Source: Haliclystus octoradiatus
Lineage: Eukaryota > Cnidaria > Staurozoa > Stauromedusae > Haliclystidae
Direction of reading: 5' to 3'
Assembly: GCA_916610825.1 (NCBI GenBank)
Contig: OU744446.1
Location: forward strand, 38,912,261 to 38,976,260
Length of the DNA stretch: 64,000 nucleotides
Made by a program: the position numbers and the translations under genes. The notes below the pieces were generated by a model that saw only the letters and a program-made list of their open reading frames with translations, was not told where the DNA came from and did no database searches. Below, in pieces: positions 1-12,189 of this stretch (within the stretch, counting starts at the first letter, position 1; each line of letters opens with the position of its first letter).

Positions 1-86
1 TCAGACATTCATATTTGCTACTATTAGTTTCACGCCAAGGCGATCATCAGGCAATTTAATCTGATTGTTATGTTATGAATGTCTGA
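1..86 (-). ncRNA. type I hammerhead ribozyme motif, complete core
   Basis: Read on the minus strand, the core 54-15 has stem I TTGC/GCAA, CTGATGA, stem II CGC/GCG, GAAA, a mini stem III CTAATAG (CT/AG with a 3-base loop) and the cleavage dinucleotide TA. Stem I extends outward as a 13-bp match (1-13 with 74-86). All core bases are intact. Confidence 0.75.
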
Positions 87-236
87 TTTTTTCGTTTATT
101 AATTATTAAACAGCTCTGCATTTATGGCATCGAGCACTATTGAAACAGCAAAGACAACACAAGTACCTTGATATTACTATTAGTTTATTTAATTTAGTTT
201 ATTTAATAGTTAATATCTACTTTAATAGTTTATTTA

Positions 237-278
237 TGTCTGATGATTGCTTTAAAAAGCACGAAACTTATAGTAACA
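237..278 (+). ncRNA. type I hammerhead ribozyme motif
   Basis: CTGATGA (240-246), stem II TGCTT/AAGCA with a TAAA loop, GAAA (263-266), mini stem III CTTATAG, then TA and a short stem I TGT/ACA. The core is intact, but stem I is weak, so activity is uncertain. Confidence 0.65.
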
Positions 279-745
279 ATATAAAAATGTGTGGTCTCTG
301 ACTCCTTTCTATTTCTATTATTATTATTATTTACAGCTCTGCCATTTATGACATTGATCACTCTATTTTTTGCCATTAGATAGTTACATCTAATAATAAT
401 AAGTATAAATATATATAGATATTATATATAGTTTTATAGATAAGTAAGTTATTTGATTAGAACATTATTAGAATCGCCAGTCGTGGTTTGGAGAGGTTTC
501 GATGTTCTTATTTTGCTCTTTCTGTTTTGCAAACAAAAGAAAATACTCTGTTTCAACTGTGTGAGTTTTACGTCTTTTCGTTTCGGGGTCAAATTTCACC
601 AGTTGTCGAACTTTAAGAACACATCAACAACATTTATTATTGTCTGCCTTTGTTATTTAAATTAACCCAGCAACGCAGGGGCTGATTGGATCTAGTTCAG
701 TATTAATTAAAGAACTTGTTGAATGATGTTTTTATTTTATTTCAG

Positions 746-2757
746 AATAAAGATGAAATTGTATTCATGTGTGATTTACATTTACAAATCCCTAACTCTC
801 TAATAGAGAATACAAGAAAGGTAATAATATATAAATGTAAATAAATGATAATAAATAAGATATATAAATGTAAATGAATTATAAGATGTATAAAAAGTTA
901 TAGCGCACAGTGTTGTCCTTACGAATAAGTCTTTTATTAGCCTACTGCATATGATGCGAAGAACAATTCAAGTCTATCAATACAGTACCACCATATTATG
1001 ATAGAATGCTATACAATTCAATAGTAACTAAAAACAATTGTGGCTACCACGTAGTCTGTAATTATACACAATAGATAACTGTTATTCAGGTATCTGCAGT
1101 TCCCATAATAAAATACGCTGAGAGATTTGGTAGTATTTATAGATCACAGATGTAGATGTATTTAGATGTCACAGGATTAGGATTTATCGTTTCACCACAA
1201 ACACGGTAAGCTAATAGATTTTAATCACTGGGGTGGTTGGTTAGTTGGTTAGTTGGTGTTTTAGAAACATGTGTGAGTTTAATGGCCAAAAGCCCTTACT
1301 GAATCAATTGTGCTCCTACCAGGGATTTACCCAAGAGTGGGGGGGGGGGGTGTTATCTTACTTATGGCTGGATTTTGCAATTTTTTATTAGGTTGCATAT
1401 TTTAGAAATGACGATTATATGGATTTTTTCTATTTAAGCATTGTATCCAAAATAAAATGGCGTATGCGCCAATGGTGAATCGTTTGGAGTGCGGATATAC
1501 CCCAGAATCGCCTCGTGGTATGTTTTATGATACATTCTGTATTATTTATTTCTCTAATCGAATGAATCCAACTAGATCCAATCGCACATGCTGCTCGTAA
1601 TTTCATGATCTTTTCACATTTTAAATCCCGAATATGGATGTTTACATGATTCTCAAACTTTTTTCATGGCTTAAAAAATTTGTCGTTTTCACATTTTCAT
1701 GGTGTTATCACAACACTTTCACAACATTTTCATGGTTTTGGTGTTGGTAGTGATACGAAAAACGTCGAGTTCCCAGGATCTAGGATCCCGAAAGTCTGGT
1801 AGGATTTAGCGTTCTCAATATCGTGACTTAACCTTTCCTCAGACCCTGCCTACCTAAAATGTTGAGTTTAATATTGTAATAGTATTTTGTTATATAATAT
1901 AATATATCATAACATTATATAATATTATATTACTTAATATTGAAATATTAAGGCAGCTATTGTTTAACAAAATCCAATTTGAATTGTTACTCTTATGCAC
2001 AGTATAGTATTATGTTTTACTGGATTTATAATTAACTCTGATGATCACTTTAAATGTGAAAGTGATTTAAATATTATTAAATGATTTCAGGGTCATGGGA
2101 GCTTCTTGGTTTTGGTTTGTTTGGGATGTATAAATCCGATTTCGATGCAGTCGGTGGAATGAATACAAATGAATTTAAAACAACATGGGGAGGAGAAGAT
2201 TGGGAGCTAGTTGACAGGTGATTTAAATATTTTGTGTGGATTGAATGTGTTGGACAACTCTGCATATTATATGGATCTTGCACAAACAGTCAAGCCCATC
2301 AAGAGAATCATCCTTCCAATACAGACGTAGACGAGTTGTGATGTAAACCGTGGACACCAAAGGAGATGATTTTTAAGACATTTTATTTGCTGTATTTGTC
2401 AAAATAGACTTTTGAATGTAATGGAGAATTGGTACGGGATATAACCCTTCTAAATATGCTCCCCTGCCTTTAACCCCATTGGAGGATTTATTTTGAAGAC
2501 ACAAATCTGCAAGTTAATGAAATGAAATGGACTTTTGATGATGTTCTTTTGCTTTGCAATAGGCTGCTAGACTCAGCTTCTCTAGGTGATGCAAGGCATT
2601 TTCCACTTGTATATTTTGATTTATTACAATAACGTTTGTTCATTTAAAATGTAGGGTCCTGCAACATGGTCTTGAAATAGAGCGGATGCGTTTACCCAAA
2701 TTTTATCATCATTATCATTCAAAGAAGAAAATGTGGGACAACAGTGAAAAAGAGTGA
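746..2757 (+). CDS. B4GALNT3/4-like: beta-1,4-N-acetylgalactosaminyltransferase 3/4-like, C-terminal part
   Basis: Only the last four coding exons are in the window: 746-820, 1439-1517, 2091-2217 and 2655-2757 (128 codons including TGA). All have AG/GT borders and join in frame. The protein reads through the donor-site motif MCDLHLQIP, then [28 protein letters not shown], the signature WGGEDWEL, and ends with [12 protein letters not shown]. This order is that of the CHGN/beta4-GalNAc-transferase domain at the C-terminus of vertebrate B4GALNT3 and B4GALNT4, Golgi type II membrane enzymes that add GalNAc beta-1,4 to GlcNAc on glycans. DLH probably takes the place of the DxD metal site. I could not place exons before 746, so the transmembrane N-terminus must lie further left. 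It is convergent with BDP1, 1.5 kb away. B4GALNT3 and B4GALNT4 cannot be told apart from this fragment. Confidence 0.86.
1225..1335 (-). repeat. tRNA-derived SINE family B, partial copy
   Basis: Minus-strand match to the copy at 38285-38440: the block with GGCCATTAAACTCACAC and the AACCAACCACCCC end. The promoter half is degraded. Confidence 0.5.
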
Positions 2758-3118
2758 ACAAGAAACACACATTTAAAATTTTTTGTAAATAAGATTTATT
2801 GACGCTACAGTAATAATTTGTAATATAGGCTTGTTTAAGAAATAATATGTTTCAGAGAATTGGAGAAATTACTTTGTATATTTAATACGAGATGAAACTC
2901 TTCTATAACAATCCAAAAAGACTATTTGTATTGCCGCTATTAGTGTATGGGATCTAGAAAAATGTGGTACAATCTGTAGGGTACTTGTTGGTGATAAATG
3001 GCAAAAAAAAATAATCTAGCGCCATTCAAAACTTATATGTACGCATTGTAACCTCCTTACTGCAATTCAGTTGAGTGGAATTCCTGTTTTACAATTTTCA
3101 CTTGCACTCTGGCTACAT

Positions 3119-3445
3119 TTAGGGAGGATTACCTCAGATGGCAGAGCAACCGAACTTCAGATCGGATCATATCTGATCGATTGTGGTTCAAATCTCCTCA
3201 AGGTCCTTGACTTTATCTGAAACATCAAATGAGTACCATCTGAGGATGGCGGATGGAATGGTCCAGACGAAATTGCATTGTGATTAGCTGCGACGCATCG
3301 TTGCGCATTGACAATCAAGAACTATCTTCCATGAAATCTGTTGAAATTAATCTGCAGTGTCGCGGCTGAGATCAACAAAGAGCGCTTAAAACCATTGCTC
3401 TCAGCGAAAAACCCACTCATCTAGAAATAGAGGGGTGGTACGGGT
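3119..3445 (+). repeat. tRNA-derived SINE family A
   Basis: A tRNA-like head with an A-box-like ACCTCAGATGGC region and B box GGTTCAAATC, followed by a body containing GATGGCGGATGGAATGGTCC and GCGGCTGAGATCA, ending near GGTGGTACGGGTGG. The family is defined by four copies in this window. Confidence 0.75.
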
Positions 3446-3634
3446 GGCTTCGGTAGGGCGACACCGTCTACATTACTTTATTTTTTTGGCTACATTATGC
3501 ATAATCATCTAAGAGGGTGTGATAGTTTTTGTGAGTGTGCTGACAGGAAATCGAACTCAAATGTCCCGTTTGTAATGCAGGTACTATTAACTCATTATTT
3601 CAGATTTTGATTGAGAGTGGAAATACACCAATTT

Positions 3635-3818
3635 TATCAAACCTGTTTATAACAGTCACCTGTCTATAATGGTCACTCTTTGTATAGGCTATATACCTCG
3701 TAATACTCTAAAATAGTACTTTCTATTTAATCAACCTTGTAAATAAAAGCCACATGCATATAATTGTCATTCTATCTACTTCGTATAGCTGCCTGCTATA
3801 TACAGGTTTTACTTTACC
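3635..3818 (+). mobile_element. pogo-like MITE family, diverged copy
   Basis: The family consensus is about 185 bp with inverted ends TACAGTCAAACCTGTTATAA and TACAGTGAAACCTGTATATA, and internal GGCCACCTGTCTATAGTGG repeats. TA at both edges and the CAGT start suggest a pogo/Tc1 class transposase as mobiliser (inference). This copy is diverged. Confidence 0.6.
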
Positions 3819-4286
3819 ATGTATTTAAAGGGGAAAATCATCCTCGGTGCTGCTGGGTTAGTTGATTTGAAAGCCTGAAAATTGAAAACTGGCAAGTCTA
3901 TTTTAACTTGAGCCTAGTAGCGGTCGCCCATCACATACCCCTTTAACAGGCTGTTAAATTATCTTTTCAAAAAAATATATGAGAAGTTATTTATCATAGA
4001 ATATTTGTACTATATTAATAATGATGATCATAGAACACACAATCACAAGTCACAATAAAACACTTTCCATATCAAAAGAATATATCATTTACGACCCTGT
4101 TGATTGAGCCAGAATAATTCATTGGTTACAACTGAAATATTTTGTTTAGTATATCACCAATTAAAAAACGTGAGATAGAGATTGTGATATAAATGTATAA
4201 AATATGATTAGCATATTATATGTAATATAGTTTTTTAAATATTTACAAAATCATTCCTTTACTTACATAATTACTGTTATATAAAT

Positions 4287-7200
4287 TTATTCTTCGTTTG
4301 GTATATCATCGTCATTTTCAATGTTACTTTTGAACATATCAGAATCAATCGGAAGGCGATTACCTGAAAATAATGAAATAAATAATTAATTTTTCATAAT
4401 TTATCAAAGTTAGTCATAGTCAAATGCTAACGCAAATTGTATTATAATACTGTAGTAATAATATAGTGCTATTTTCAATAATCTGCTCAATAGCGCTGTA
4501 CATGCTTGCTTAAATTAAATTGCTTAAAACATGATAAAAAAAAAGATTTAAAAGAAATATATTACATTAAGAATTAAAAGTCAATTGTCAGTATTAAAGA
4601 AAATATTTAAAAACTGGTAAAATAGTGACTGTTTTCTTCTATGAAATTTGCAAAGCCTTTCTTGAAAAGATGTGTTTTTAATTTAGTTTTAAAATCTCAA
4701 TCTGCATTAGTACCGTTATATGTTTTGGCAGAGAATTCCACAGTAAGGGAGCAACACACGAAACACGTTCTAGAGCGTCATCACGTGACCGCAAGAAAAT
4801 TATTCTACCGTGCATATAGTGACGTTCTGCAACTTCTGTGATTTCAAATTTTCAAAATAAACTTACTCAAAGCCCTGTCAATTAGATCCCCATTCAGTTT
4901 TTCTTCTCTTTTAAACTTCTTCTACAAATGATAAGAAGCAGCACACATTTCATACTACTAGTATCCGGTTATACATCTTTTGTAGGCCTAACTATTAGAC
5001 ATTTGAATTTTTAAATGGTAATTAGAAAATAGAATGAATCAGGAATGAGCAAAATGATGCATTTACAGTTTACATGTCACGTCTTAATATTAGTTTCAAT
5101 ATCAATAGGAATTCTAATAGACCATCCCATGCACAGTGTCTTGTATTTGTAATTTTTTAATTGCTCTCAGCTTAATTTTGATGATTTTGTTGTCGTTATT
5201 CTTAATGTAGTGTCTTTGTATTATGCCAGTCATCTTCTGTTTCTGGTAGTTGTCATTCCAAGAGCCATTCTTGATGTCTTTGTCACTTCGAGTGGTGTTG
5301 ATAATTTGTGCAGTGCGGAACTGAGGATCGACTTGGGTGTGGGGAGTATAATTTTCAGACCATTTATTTCAGTTTTTAAAATTCCATATAATTCAATATT
5401 TACTGAAGTATTTGCAAATGGATGCATTAAAATTATTTGTGATAGGATATAAAATGATGTGATTGAAATTCAAGAGGTTTTCACATGTCGGATCTATTCA
5501 AATTCTAACATCCATTGTTATGGTAATGAGAACAAAGGGTTGAGGATGAAAACAACACAGAAGAGTTTGATTACTCCTGTCTCCTGATATAAGCAACAGA
5601 ATCCAAAATTAGCAAAAGAAATCCATTATAAACAATCTGCATTTGAATTCAGGCAGTTGAATGACGTATACAAATTTGTCTGTTTGCAACAACAACAGCA
5701 ATAACAATGGCAAGTTGGGACATTTGACACACATACAGGCAGAGATAAGAGACACACACACACAGACAGAGATAAGAGACACACACACAGGCAGAGATAA
5801 GGAAGATTTAAAAATAGGATTAATACAACATCACATTTATTCATTTATGCATTAAAAACAACATCAGTGTATTACCTTGATTTGATTTCTTGTAAAATTT
5901 GGTATCATTTGAGCAACCAGACTAAAATCAGTTCCAACTTGACTGAGGGCTTTGTATAATGTCAATGTATCTATGTTGACAAAGGAAAATAATATCATGA
6001 AAATAAATCTACAAGCATACAAATGATCACATGGAAAGATGAACACACACATAGAAATTTTCATTTGAAGTTGAAATGAAAACAACGTTAGTCTACCTGT
6101 AATTCCCCATTTCTTTGCTTTGGGTGTTTTACGGCGCGTAGTCGAGAGGCCTTCTTCAAAGACGAGTTCTCTAAATATAAAAATATAATCAATGTTTGTA
6201 GAACTTATTAGTATGCCTATTATGATATGCCTCTCTAACAGTAAAGGCATTTGAGCCTACAAAAGGAATTCATGAAAAGCACCTAGCTGGAAAATGAATT
6301 ACAAGCGCATTACAATGAAACCTGTGCGTGTAGATCACCCTATAGAGCAGCCACCAGTCTATAATGGTCACTTGATAATTACTGTATGTTAATTCATATT
6401 GTCATCTCCCTTAATTGGTCAATGTTCTCTAATCTTATAACAGGCCACTATACACAGGTTTCGATGTAGTTTTCTCATAACTGCATAGACTTCCAATGCA
6501 GTGTGTGGTATTAAGGGATTGTTATTGATGCTTGTATAATAACAAAATTGATTCAATCAATCTGATTGGTTCACAGTTATGATGCCAAATCACCATAGCA
6601 AAATTAGGTTCGAAAACACAATCAAACTTGACATCGCAAATGAGAGTTTCCAATTTGATCAGGAGCTTTCAAAATCATTTTACGGGAAAAACTGTCTGTA
6701 AATTATAATACAAAGGGATTGGTGCAAAAATGAGCTATTGATACAGTCAAACCTGTTATAACGGTCACCTGTATATAGTGGTCACTCTAGCAATGTCTAA
6801 AATAGTATTTTCTATTAAATTAAACCTGTATATAAAGGCCACCTGTCTATAATGGTCAATTTATCTACCTCTCCTAGCTGGCTGTTATATACAGGTTTCA
6901 TTGTATAGCGCGTATCGGCGAAAATCATTCTTTTGATTGTCTGATGCTTTCTCGTTTTCTCCTTATGTGCCCTCTCGTGTGCCAAAAGTCAATAAAGGAA
7001 TCTGACTGGTTTGATTGGTTGTTGAACGACAGTGATGTCATAGATAAAAACATATGTTACATACCACGGATGCATTTTAGTTCAAGAAATAACTTTATTG
7101 GAATATTTTGTGACATATATACAATCTATTGTTATTTAAAACTTACGCTTTTGACAAATCTTTATCAGCGCCAGTTTGTTGAATGTATAAACTATAAAAA

Positions 7201-10067
7201 TAAACAGCCTTAGATAAACGAAATCTGATAAAAGCAAATAATGAGGTGAGTTGGTTCAATTATTTGCTCCAAATGAAATACTTCATAAGATTCAGGCTCA
7301 TACAAAACAGAGAAAGTAAGAAAATAATATTTATCTAACAAAAAGTATATCATCTCATTGTGCCTGTGAGTTTACAATGTCAATACCAATGGTATTCCAG
7401 GCATTTCACAGTCTAATTTACTGAACAATGCCTCCATGGCTGTGGTCTATGCAAAAGTTTTCAAAATAGGCCATTGTTCTGTGAATGCTTTAGAGAATAA
7501 ACGTGGATCATTTTAAGAAATAAGAAAATGACAATGAAATTTATTTGCAGTATTTCAGACTATGTGTGTTGTCATTCATATCCTTAGCAGAGAAAGAAGT
7601 TCCTGGTATGAAATTCATCAACTATTCATAAAAGTTTGTTCACGAAAGTTCACAACCAATGGATTTAAAATTCACGACCGTGAATAGGCACCTTTTTTCA
7701 TGAACTGTTTTATGACACATCAATGTGACATTTTGTTGACATATTTGCAGGGAGTGATATCTGTTGTCTATCTAAAGGATGTCTGTTAATGTAGTTTTAG
7801 TTGCTGTGTTTTCTTATTTAATTTACTTAACAGATATAACATATGTTACCTTTCTTCATTCAGAATGATTGTACCATCAGGACCTAGTTTTACTTGCGGT
7901 GCCATGACATGAGGTTCGCTTTCAGGTTTACTTAGTTTTGGAGAAGGTTCGTTAACGTCATTATCTCGATTATCCCACTGGGCAGTTGTTAGCTTTTCAA
8001 AGGTCTTCCTAAATACCAAAATGATGAAAATATATCACACTATGCAAGTCAGACTAGCTCCATAATACCCATTGGTACGCTATATTACATCTGAGCATTG
8101 TAAAGTTCTAGCGAGTGAAGTGATGCACTGATTTTAAACTATGCCCTAATATGCACCTAATCAACATGATGCAATAGACCACTCTGGGACATGAGACTCA
8201 CATCAATCAAAAACATCATGCGAGTGTAATTGAAATTGGAAACGATGTGATAATCCCCTTAATCACCTATTCAATTCATAAAGACGTCACAAATAATTTC
8301 ATAAATAATCAAATAGATCAATCACCACTTCGATAGAATAACTGTCATACATGCTAAGCTGTGATTGGTCATTGTGATGTTTTTGAATAAGCAGATCACT
8401 GCATTCACTAAAAGTTTACAAAGTCCAGTATCCTATGCAAATCACCATTGAAAATGGAGTATAGTGGCATACTGGAAAAGGTCTAATGACGAGTCAGCTT
8501 CCTAGCAGATCTATTCAAACAGAAGAGTTATGGAAAGGAAAAAGAGTGACCATTGACGAGGTTAGTTCATAGGGATGTCAACGATTTATATCAGTTGACA
8601 ACAGGGTCCGATAAAATACATACTTCTCCTTTCGGGATTCAAATTTTGCCTCCCAAACTTTTTCGGATGATTTCATCATGCAAACATCTTCACATCTTTT
8701 TATTTAAGGTTATTGGGATCATAAAAACACAATGAAAACTGAAAAGTTTTACTTCTCTGCACAAGAAAATATTATTAGTTGAATAATGAGTCAATTGAAC
8801 GAGACCAAAATATGGGATGTGCCACTTAAATGCATAATTTGTCCATCTATGTGCTACTAGATGTGAATAACAAGCTGTAATATGTTTTGTCAAACTTGCA
8901 TGTTATAAATACTGATCCGCGTAGAGAACCATAATTTCAAATTATTTAAACTTACTCTGCAACTGAAGGATCTCTTACTTCTTCTTGCGGGATTGCTTTC
9001 CTGGAATGACAAAGGAAGTATGTTCAAGATGACTCAACAGACAAGGTCATCAACATACATCAGGGTCCGATTAAAGTTTTTGCCTTCTGAGATCCAGAGA
9101 AAATCCAAGTGAAATCTTTGGATATTTTCCCTGACATACGCTGAACAATTACATCAATTATTAGCACAAAGCAGTCTGCTATTGATTTCATTGTCAACGT
9201 TCCATCCTGTTTAGACTCGAGCTGATAAAAAGACTATTTCAGAATTTGATGTAAACGAAAACAAATACTGATTATCGATTTGTGAATGTATAACTAAGCT
9301 TCGGAAATCAGAAGGTTAAAATTTTATCTTGGTATTTAGTAGAAATTTTATTAAAAAAGTTGATTCCTGACTGCCTTCAGATTTTAGCTCAGCCTTCTGC
9401 AATCTAGGATCGCAGGATCACAACTTTATCGAACCCTGCTATACATGCTTCTGATAAGGAGGGTTTTTGCCAATTTGCCCAAAAAACGGCATCTGCCATT
9501 TTTCTATAATTTGGGAGCTGCAGTACTGCAGTATCTATAAAATTGCCAATTTTGCAATTTTTTCTCAAAATTGCTTGAAATATGAATTGAAAACTTTCAT
9601 TAGGTTGAGATTAGGTTGAGATTAGGTTGAGATTAGGTTGAGATTAGGTTGAGATTAGGTTGAGATTAGGTTGAGATTAGGTTGAGGGGGGTCCGCGATA
9701 TACCAATTGTCATCTAACAGAAAGAAAAATGTAAGGATAATTATAGTCTGACTGGAGTATTATAGAGATCTTCATCTGTACATTTTACATGTGAAATTCA
9801 ATCAACAACAAACAGACATGCACAATAAGAAAATAAATTGATCAAAAGTTTGATTTCAACCATAACTGCAGATTCTCAATAGATACATAATCTGATCATT
9901 TTATTTGCCTTCTTGGGAAATAATTGAAAACAAGTATATGATCAATATGGAGACTGTCTTTAGTGGCCAATCTTGAAATGTCTAAAATTGCAATAATCAT
10001 GTATATTGCAGGCAGGCTGTCACAAAGTGTGGGATTCTGGGAACTTGGTTCCCGGGAGGCCAGCACC

Positions 10068-10119
<52 letters not shown>

Positions 10120-12189
10120 TTATTCAGAAACCTTTAAGTTATACATAACTTTTCAAAAGGACTGAATCAGAAGGTTTCCAATCTTACTATGGTTATTTTC
10201 TTTTTCAAAATTTATTACTTTTGGATTTCATACTTTTTATGTCTTGAAATCCATGCATCTTGCTTCAAAGTAAGTCAAATTTCTGAAATTTTAAGGTCAA
10301 TTCTTCAAAATTACGAAGCATTATAAATTCAATCCCAGAAGGTTTACAATCAAACAACACAGTTCCCGGAAGATCAAAACTTCTGCTACACCCTGATTGC
10401 AGGCAAGCTCTCATCTCTCTTGCTACTTTATTAATACCATCAATTATTCATCATTATAAATAAAATAATTGCCAAACCAGACGGCAAACATTTACTAACC
10501 CATTACGTGGATTGCTGTACAATAAGTCATGCATTGTCGCATTTGCAGTGTCTGTGATATCAACTTCTGTCGGTCTTCCGATGGCTGGATTGCTTTTAGG
10601 AAGGGCATCACCAGGAAGATTCTTCAATTTCTAGATCACAAAAACAATCTAGTGGTTAGAAATATCAAATTACAGAAAAATTGTTTAAAAATGCTACATT
10701 GTTCATGTTTGATGATCAAAACAAAAGATTATTGTAAATGAGACGTTATAACAATTTTATCCATTCATTGCAAAAGAAAAGTGTGACGTTATAAGAGATA
10801 ATCCGAACTTATAAACAGTGATGCTATAGCCTGTAATTATTAAGAGGAAACCTAATAAAATATGCCAGGAACAATGAATTAGTATGTTAAAAACAATAAT
10901 CTGTTATAAAAAGTGACGTTATAAACAGTTTCGATGCTTTCGTCGTCGACCAACAAACCAGTTTGATTGGTCGAAGAGTGGACAGTTCTAAAGCTATATT
11001 GACCGTTCAAAGCTTTATTAGGCAGGTTCGACTATTAGCTAGGAGGACAGTATCGGCTTATCAAAGGTGAATTTACCACTCTTTTCTAGATTAATGTACT
11101 GTATTACTAAATTATTTCGGCCTTGACGATTAAGGCACAGTTAGTGGGTCTCATCTCTTATGATCCAATTCCTTCTGGAATATTCCATCCGCCATTAGAA
11201 GTTGGTATTCATCAATTGAATGTCCAGATAAAGTCAAGTCTGAGTTGGCCTTTGGGGGATTTGAGATTTGAACCACAGTCCATAAGATCTGAAGTCTAAG
11301 CTGAACCCCTGGTAATTATTTAAGTTATGTTAATGTATTCACTTACATTGACAGCGTTGTCGCTAATATAGCCTTCAGACTGTGAGCCATCTTCATCTGA
11401 ATAGAATCCATATGACGGATGACTTCTTTGTCGGACGTTCGGTCCAAGATTTGGAAGATATCTCTTTTTCCTATGACCACTTGGATTTGATTGAGTCTTG
11501 CTTTTGTCAGAGTTTTTGACAGGAGACTGTACTTCAGAGTTATCGTTAGAAGTTGACACTGGGGTATTTTTATGTTTTGTAATAATTATAGAAGGCATAT
11601 CATCATTATCAGGCTGTACATTTTGTTGGTTTTCGTTGTGCGTAGATAACGTACTGGATGAAGGAGTACTTCTATTGTTCTCAGCTACATTTGTCTTATT
11701 TAGATCAGCGTCTTTCTGGGTAACATCATCTAACGAGGGTTGTGGCGTGCATACTTCAGCTGGAGTTGCCACAAGTTCTTCTGTTATTATAAGTGGTGCT
11801 TGTTTTGGTTTTTCAAATTCCTTTTTAACCCTTGCTTTATTAACTGTTGGTGTGAATCGTTGTCTTTTTGGTATTCGCTTTTTAACTACATTGACTGTGT
11901 CATTTTCTGATGTAGTCGCAGACAGTTTGTCACGGTCACTATTTGGTAATGTTGAATTCTCAATCTCTATTTCTTCAGAAGTTGGAGTTTCAACAAGATC
12001 AACAACAGTTTCATTGACTGTGGTTTTGTTTATTATTTCAATCTCTGTTTCATTTGCATCTAAATCGATGATATTTTCTGTTATTGGCAATTTATTCACT
12101 GGTCTAGCAGCTCCAATTGATGGCTGTATTTTTCGTTTACGCCAGCTGCGAATTGGTTTCTTAATATCTGCTTTTGTATCTTCACTCAT
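4287..12189 (-). CDS. BDP1: transcription factor TFIIIB component B'' (BDP1)
   Basis: Eight exons (minus strand, listed in gene order): 12189-11347, 10630-10500, 9000-8956, 8008-7850, 6170-6097, 5970-5876, 4921-4867 and 4363-4287. They give 492 codons plus TAA. BDP1 joins TBP and BRF1 in TFIIIB and recruits RNA polymerase III. The 281-residue first exon is acidic/basic and low in complexity. The conserved block follows: MHDLLYSNP, VKLGPDGTIILNEE (about 381-393), then a SANT domain (about 412-455) with LYKALSQVGTDFSLVAQMIPNFTRNQIK and KKFKREEKLNG. The protein ends 24 residues after exon 7, so it lacks the very long C-terminal extension of human BDP1 and is closer in size to the yeast protein. 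A poly(A) signal AATAAA overlaps the stop codon. The start is the ATG at 12189, which faces ZCCHC7. Confidence is high for identity and slightly lower for the small exons at 9000-8956 and 6170-6097. Confidence 0.93.
5728..5803. repeat. CA-rich minisatellite
   Basis: Three imperfect copies of a 28-33 bp unit, ACACACACAGGCAGAGATAAGAG-like, in BDP1 intron 6. Confidence 0.7.
6314..6471 (+). mobile_element. pogo-like MITE, strongly diverged
   Basis: Both ends are recognisable (ATGAAACCTGTG and ACAGGTTTCGATGTA); the middle is eroded. It lies in BDP1 intron 4. Confidence 0.5.
6743..6906 (+). mobile_element. pogo-like MITE, good copy
   Basis: It runs from TACAGTCAAACCTGTTATAA to ACAGGTTTCATTGTA and is almost consensus. 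It lies in BDP1 intron 4. Confidence 0.75.
7610..7740. repeat. TTCATGAA-rich dispersed repeat
   Basis: AT-rich repeat with many half-palindromes GTTCATGAA / TTCATGAACAG; seven copies noticed. Class unknown. Confidence 0.5.
9599..9686. repeat. 11-bp tandem repeat, 8 copies
   Basis: Unit ATTAGGTTGAG, eight perfect copies. It contains TTAGG but is not a telomeric array. It lies in BDP1 intron 2. Confidence 0.9.
10071..10120. repeat. (ATC)n microsatellite
   Basis: About 16 uninterrupted TCA triplets in BDP1 intron 2; not coding. Confidence 0.9.
11150..11315 (-). repeat. SINE family A, truncated copy
   Basis: The minus strand carries B box GGTTCAAATC and the ATGGCGGATGGAATATTCC body. The 3' half is missing. 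It lies just outside BDP1 exon 1. Confidence 0.65.

Larger units (their letters stand above)
1..372. mobile_element. Penelope-like 3'-tail relics with hammerheads
   Basis: Two hammerhead motifs (separate entries) sit next to tail-like motifs: ACAGCTCTGC...ATCGAGCACTATTG at about 111-145 and ACAGCTCTGCC...ATTGATCACT at about 334-362. The same AGCTCTGC...TTGAGCAC order follows the hammerhead in the intact Penelope-like element at 40321-42811. These are therefore probably old fragments of the same superfamily. Confidence 0.5.
2758..4286. other. intergenic gap with repeats
   Basis: Between the B4GALNT stop and the BDP1 stop. It contains a SINE (3119-3445) and a MITE (3635-3818); no gene was seen in the remainder. 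Confidence 0.55.

Noticed and set aside
453..665. 70-codon open frame
   Set aside because: No domain, no splice context fitting the neighbouring B4GALNT exons, and AT-rich repeat surroundings; treated as chance.
2035..2080. Hammerhead-like CTGATGATCACTTTAAATG...
   Set aside because: Resembles the motif at 237 but lacks stem III and a cleavage site; at best a relic, and it lies right against a coding exon.
3119..3200. tRNA gene
   Set aside because: Only the promoter boxes are tRNA-like; no cloverleaf or anticodon arm, and the same sequence recurs as a SINE.
4640..4850. Coding exon or LINE fragment (66-codon frame)
   Set aside because: Slight resemblance to LINE ends (AENSTVREQHTKHV), but no clear motif; left unassigned inside BDP1 intron 7.
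9599..9686. Telomere repeat
   Set aside because: The unit is 11 bp with TTAGG only as a substring, and the array is short and intronic.
9963..10148. Frame with poly-serine
   Set aside because: Created by the (ATC)n microsatellite.
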